From positions 1 through 9,234 of the forward strand of contig JAEWSV010000263.1 in the NCBI GenBank assembly GCA_023398155.1: 9,234 nt of DNA, in the 5' to 3' direction. Source of the DNA: Spirochaetota bacterium. Its GTDB lineage: Bacteria; Spirochaetota; Spirochaetia; Treponematales; Breznakiellaceae. Under the pieces are notes generated by a model. The model searched no databases, was not told the DNA's origin, and was given only the letters and a program-made list of their open reading frames with translations. Numbering within the stretch: the stretch's first letter is position 1; every line of letters begins with the position of its first letter. Both the position numbers and the translations under genes were made by a program. This document shows positions 6,878-9,234 of this stretch, piece by piece.

Positions 6878-8460
6878 TCGTAGCCAACGGAAAGGTCGCG
6901 CTGCCGCAGCGGAACGAGCCGGTCCGCGCCGAGCTCCGGATCGAAGGTGGGCGCATCGTCGCCATCGCGGTGGCGGACGGCAAGCCGGTCGGCCTCGCTC
7001 TGCGTCCCGCGCCGGGCGAGGAGCGCGTCGACGCCGAGGGCCTCCTCGTGCTGCCCGGCGCCATCGACCCGCACGTCCACTTCGATACGCCGGGCTTCAC
7101 TTCTCGGGAGACTTTCCTCCGCGGCTCGGCCGAGGCGGCGCGGGGCGGGGTGACGACCGTCGTCGACATGCCCTGCACGTCCCTGCCTCCCGTGGTCGAC
7201 GCGGCGGCCCTGGAGAACAAGCTGGCGGCGGTAGCCCCGATGGCGGTCGTGGACTACGGCTTCTACGGCGGCGTCTATGGACGCCGAGGAGTCCGCGGAG
7301 TCCGAGGAGTCCGCGGAAGCCAAGGCGTGCACGGGAGCCGCGGCAACGGCGACGCCTCCGAGGGCGTCGCGGACGATTTGGAACACGCCATGGCGGAGAT
7401 CGCCGATCGCGTTCTGGCGTACAAGTGCTACCTGCTCTCCGGCATGGATACCTTCCCTCAGGTGAACCACCTGGAGCTCGGCCGGGCCCTGGCCCAGGCA
7501 GCGGCCCTCGGCAGGCCGCTCATGCTCCACGCGGAGGACGCGAACTACTGCGAGGCTGCGAAGAGCCGCGCGCAATCGGCGCGGGGCGATGCACTTGCAA
7601 CCTGGGACGACTACGTGGACTCACGGCCGGAGGAGGCCGAGCGCATCGCGTGCGCGGTGGCCGCGGAACTCGCCCTCAGCGCGGGCTGTCCGGGAACCCT
7701 CCACGTGGTCCACGTCGGCACGGGCGCGGCCGCGGAGCTGCTCCGCCGCGCGGGCGCCACCTTTGAGACGTGCACCCACTACCTCGCCTTCACACGCGAG
7801 GACTTCGCCGTCCACGGCGCAGCGCTCAAGACGGCGCCGCCCGTGAAGACCGCCCGCGAGCGGGAATCGCTCTGGCGGCTCCTCGCGGACGGGGCCATCG
7901 CGTACGTGACGAGCGACCACGCCCCGGCCTCCCGCGCGGAAAAACGGACGGGCTCCGTCTGGACCGATTACGGCGGCATCCCCGGCACAGGTACCCTCCT
8001 GCCCTATCTCCTATCCGAGGGCTACCTCGCGGGCCGGCTCACGCTGCCGCGCTTCCTAGAAGCCGTCTCGTCCGCCGCCGCCTCCCGCTTCGGCCTGGAC
8101 GACCGGAAGGGCTCCCTGCAAGTGGGGAAGGACGCGGACTTCGTGCTCGTGGATACCGCCAAGACGACGACGATCTCGGGCTCCCGCCTCTACTCCAAGG
8201 GCCGGGACACGCCCTTCGAGGGTCTGACCCTCAAAGGGTCGATCCGGGCTACCTACGTGCGAGGCTGCCTCGTCTACGACGCGGACCGGGACGCCGACCC
8301 CGCCGACACGGCGGCCTGGGCGGCCGGCGCGTCGGCCGAAAAAGCCGAGGCCGCGGGCGCGGGGCCCTGGACTTCGGCGGCCGAGGAAATCGCGGCTATG
8401 GCGCCGGGCATCGTCGCTTCCCCCGGCTCGGGGCGCTTCCTCACGCGGAGGCCTTCGTGA
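6874..8460 (+). CDS. Cyclic-amide hydrolase, allantoinase/dihydroorotase-like
   Basis: A 528-residue amidohydrolase that hydrolyses ring amide bonds. All expected ligands of a dinuclear metal site are present: H67 and H69 (PGAIDPHVHF), K184 (LAYKCY, the carboxylated lysine position), H219 (LMLHAED), H280 (TLHVVHVG) and D348 (TSDHAP). DMPCTSLPP (98-106) and VDYGFYGG (126-133) look like allantoinase. SRLYSKGRDTPFEG (437-450) with its following TYVRG resembles type I dihydroorotase. Substrate is therefore open: allantoin, dihydrourate, xanthine or another purine-derived ring. It occupies the position of the hydantoinase (hyuA) of urate-degradation clusters. It is about 80 residues longer than a usual AllB (about 450). 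The extra length is a collagen-like Gly-X-Y insertion (136-159) and an Ala-rich tail (about 470-528). GTG 6874 overlaps the xdhB stop (GTGA) and is preceded by GGAGG at 6863-6867. The stop overlaps ssnA in the same way. Confidence 0.9.
   Translation: MIVANGKVALPQRNEPVRAELRIEGGRIVAIAVADGKPVGLALRPAPGEERVDAEGLLVLPGAIDPHVHFDTPGFTSRETFLRGSAEAARGGVTTVVDMPCTSLPPVVDAAALENKLAAVAPMAVVDYGFYGGVYGRRGVRGVRGVRGSQGVHGSRGNGDASEGVADDLEHAMAEIADRVLAYKCYLLSGMDTFPQVNHLELGRALAQAAALGRPLMLHAEDANYCEAAKSRAQSARGDALATWDDYVDSRPEEAERIACAVAAELALSAGCPGTLHVVHVGTGAAAELLRRAGATFETCTHYLAFTREDFAVHGAALKTAPPVKTARERESLWRLLADGAIAYVTSDHAPASRAEKRTGSVWTDYGGIPGTGTLLPYLLSEGYLAGRLTLPRFLEAVSSAAASRFGLDDRKGSLQVGKDADFVLVDTAKTTTISGSRLYSKGRDTPFEGLTLKGSIRATYVRGCLVYDADRDADPADTAAWAAGASAEKAEAAGAGPWTSAAEEIAAMAPGIVASPGSGRFLTRRPS
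7279..7350 (+). repeat. 9-bp tandem repeat coding Gly-X-Y triplets
   Basis: Consecutive 9-bp units begin at 7279: GGACGCCGA, GGAGTCCGC, GGAGTCCGA, GGAGTCCGC, GGAAGCCAA, followed by three more degenerate ones. Each is three codons long and in frame. They code for GRR, GVR, GVR, GVR, GSQ, GVH, GSR and GNG (residues 136-159). The block lies between a barrel strand (VDYGFYGG) and the helix before the catalytic lysine strand, where family members have a short loop. Confidence 0.75.
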
Positions 8461-9234
8461 TCCTTTTCAGTAACGTGCGCCTGCTCGGCTTCGATCCGCC
8501 CTCCGTCTCGGAGGAGACGGACCTCCTCACGGGCGACGACGGCCTGATCGCGGCCATAGGCGCGGGCCTTGCGGGGAGTTCCGCGGCGGCGGGTGCGAAG
8601 CTCGGCGGCTCAGGAGGCTTTCTTTCTCCCGGCCTCGTCGTGGGCCACGCACACCTCTATTCGACGCTGTCCCGCGGTATGCGGGTCGCCATCGAACCTT
8701 CCGTGGACTTCGCCCAGATGTTGGAGCGAGTCTGGTGGCGCCTGGACCGGGCCCTGGACGAGCGCTCTGTGCGCGCGAGCGGACTCGCGGGGGCGGCGGA
8801 AGCGGCCCGGTGCGGCGTGACCACCATCATCGACCACCACGCGAGCCCTTCCTTCATAGACGGGAGCCTCCAGGTCCTGGGCGACGCGGTCTCCGAGGTG
8901 GGTCTCCGGTCCATCCTCTGTTACGAGACGACCGACCGCAACGGGCGGACGGGAGCGGCCGCGGGGGTGCGCGAAAACGAGCGCCACGCGGCGGACTGCG
9001 TCCGGCGGGCGGCGGAAGGCGCGACCGTCTCCGGCGGAAGCCGCGGCGGGGGCATGGCCGGCGGCCTGCCGACGCGGGGTGCCATGATCGGCGCCCACGC
9101 GCCCTTCACTCTGGAAGACGCCACGCTGGAAGCCCTCGGCGACCTGGTCCGGCGCAGCGGCGCGCCGTTCCACGTCCACGTCGCCGAGGACCGCTACGAC
9201 GCCTCCGAAAGCCGCGCCCGGCGCGGAATGGACC
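8457..9234 (+). CDS. ssnA: SsnA amidohydrolase, N-terminal part
   Basis: The first 259 residues of a protein of about 440, cut by the right edge. SsnA belongs to the amidohydrolase superfamily (cytosine/guanine deaminase and chlorohydrolase branch). The match to E. coli SsnA is clear by eye: LSPGLVVGHAHLYSTLSRGM (56-75; metal ligands H64, H66), VWWRLDRALDE (92-102), IDHHASPSFIDGSL (125-138), YETTDRNG (156-163), IGAHAPFTLEDA (211-222) and FHVHVAEDRYD (238-248; H241 a likely metal ligand). The remaining ligands lie outside the window. GTG 8457 overlaps the previous stop (GTGA), with GGAGG at 8447-8451. ssnA sits beside xanthine-dehydrogenase-like genes in E. coli and is part of clusters linked to anaerobic urate breakdown. 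Its exact reaction is not certain here; a ring-opened urate derivative or a late intermediate is likely. A Gly-rich stretch at 192-208 is a mild peculiarity. Confidence 0.95.
   Translation, partial: MILFSNVRLLGFDPPSVSEETDLLTGDDGLIAAIGAGLAGSSAAAGAKLGGSGGFLSPGLVVGHAHLYSTLSRGMRVAIEPSVDFAQMLERVWWRLDRALDERSVRASGLAGAAEAARCGVTTIIDHHASPSFIDGSLQVLGDAVSEVGLRSILCYETTDRNGRTGAAAGVRENERHAADCVRRAAEGATVSGGSRGGGMAGGLPTRGAMIGAHAPFTLEDATLEALGDLVRRSGAPFHVHVAEDRYDASESRARRGMD

Overview
The window is a GC-rich bacterial segment with one block of six co-directional (+) genes. It is preceded by a short AT-rich control region (about 1-214). In order, the genes encode carbamate kinase (arcC), adenine deaminase (ade), the FeS/FAD subunit and the molybdopterin subunit of a xanthine dehydrogenase (xdhA, xdhB), a cyclic-amide hydrolase of the allantoinase/dihydroorotase type, and the SsnA amidohydrolase, which runs off the right edge. 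All are recognised from family motifs and catalytic residues read directly in the translations. No tRNA, rRNA, insertion sequence, CRISPR array or clear terminator is visible.

Layout: 1-214 holds inverted repeats, repeated T[C/T]GAAT boxes and a plausible promoter. arcC starts at ATG 215 and ends in a 4-base overlap with ade. A 44-base gap between ade and xdhA contains a 12-codon ORF with a strong Shine-Dalgarno sequence, and its stop overlaps the xdhA GTG start. xdhA/xdhB, xdhB/hydrolase and hydrolase/ssnA each overlap by 4 bases (ATGA or GTGA). This is the architecture of a single, translationally coupled operon.

Joint function (inference from known families): adenine is deaminated to hypoxanthine by Ade. 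Hypoxanthine and xanthine are hydroxylated by XdhAB, using molybdopterin, two [2Fe-2S] clusters and FAD. The ring products are opened by the cyclic-amide hydrolase and SsnA. Carbamoyl phosphate released further down the pathway would be converted by ArcC to ATP, CO2 and ammonia. ssnA, a hydantoinase-type hydrolase, a carbamate kinase and Xdh-type enzymes occur together in the E. coli ygeW-ssnA-xdhD region and in gut anaerobes that break down urate without oxygen. No uricase is present here, so the cluster looks like an oxygen-independent purine-fermentation operon. The remaining genes (ygfK-, ygeX-, ygeY- or ygeW-like) would be expected beyond the right edge, if they exist.

Organism: a high-GC bacterium, probably anaerobic or facultative because of the pathway. 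The phylum cannot be fixed from this sequence. Two proteins carry low-complexity insertions coded by imperfect DNA tandem repeats: a Gly/Ala/Ser stretch in XdhA and a collagen-like Gly-X-Y stretch in the cyclic-amide hydrolase. These are the most unusual coding features of the window.
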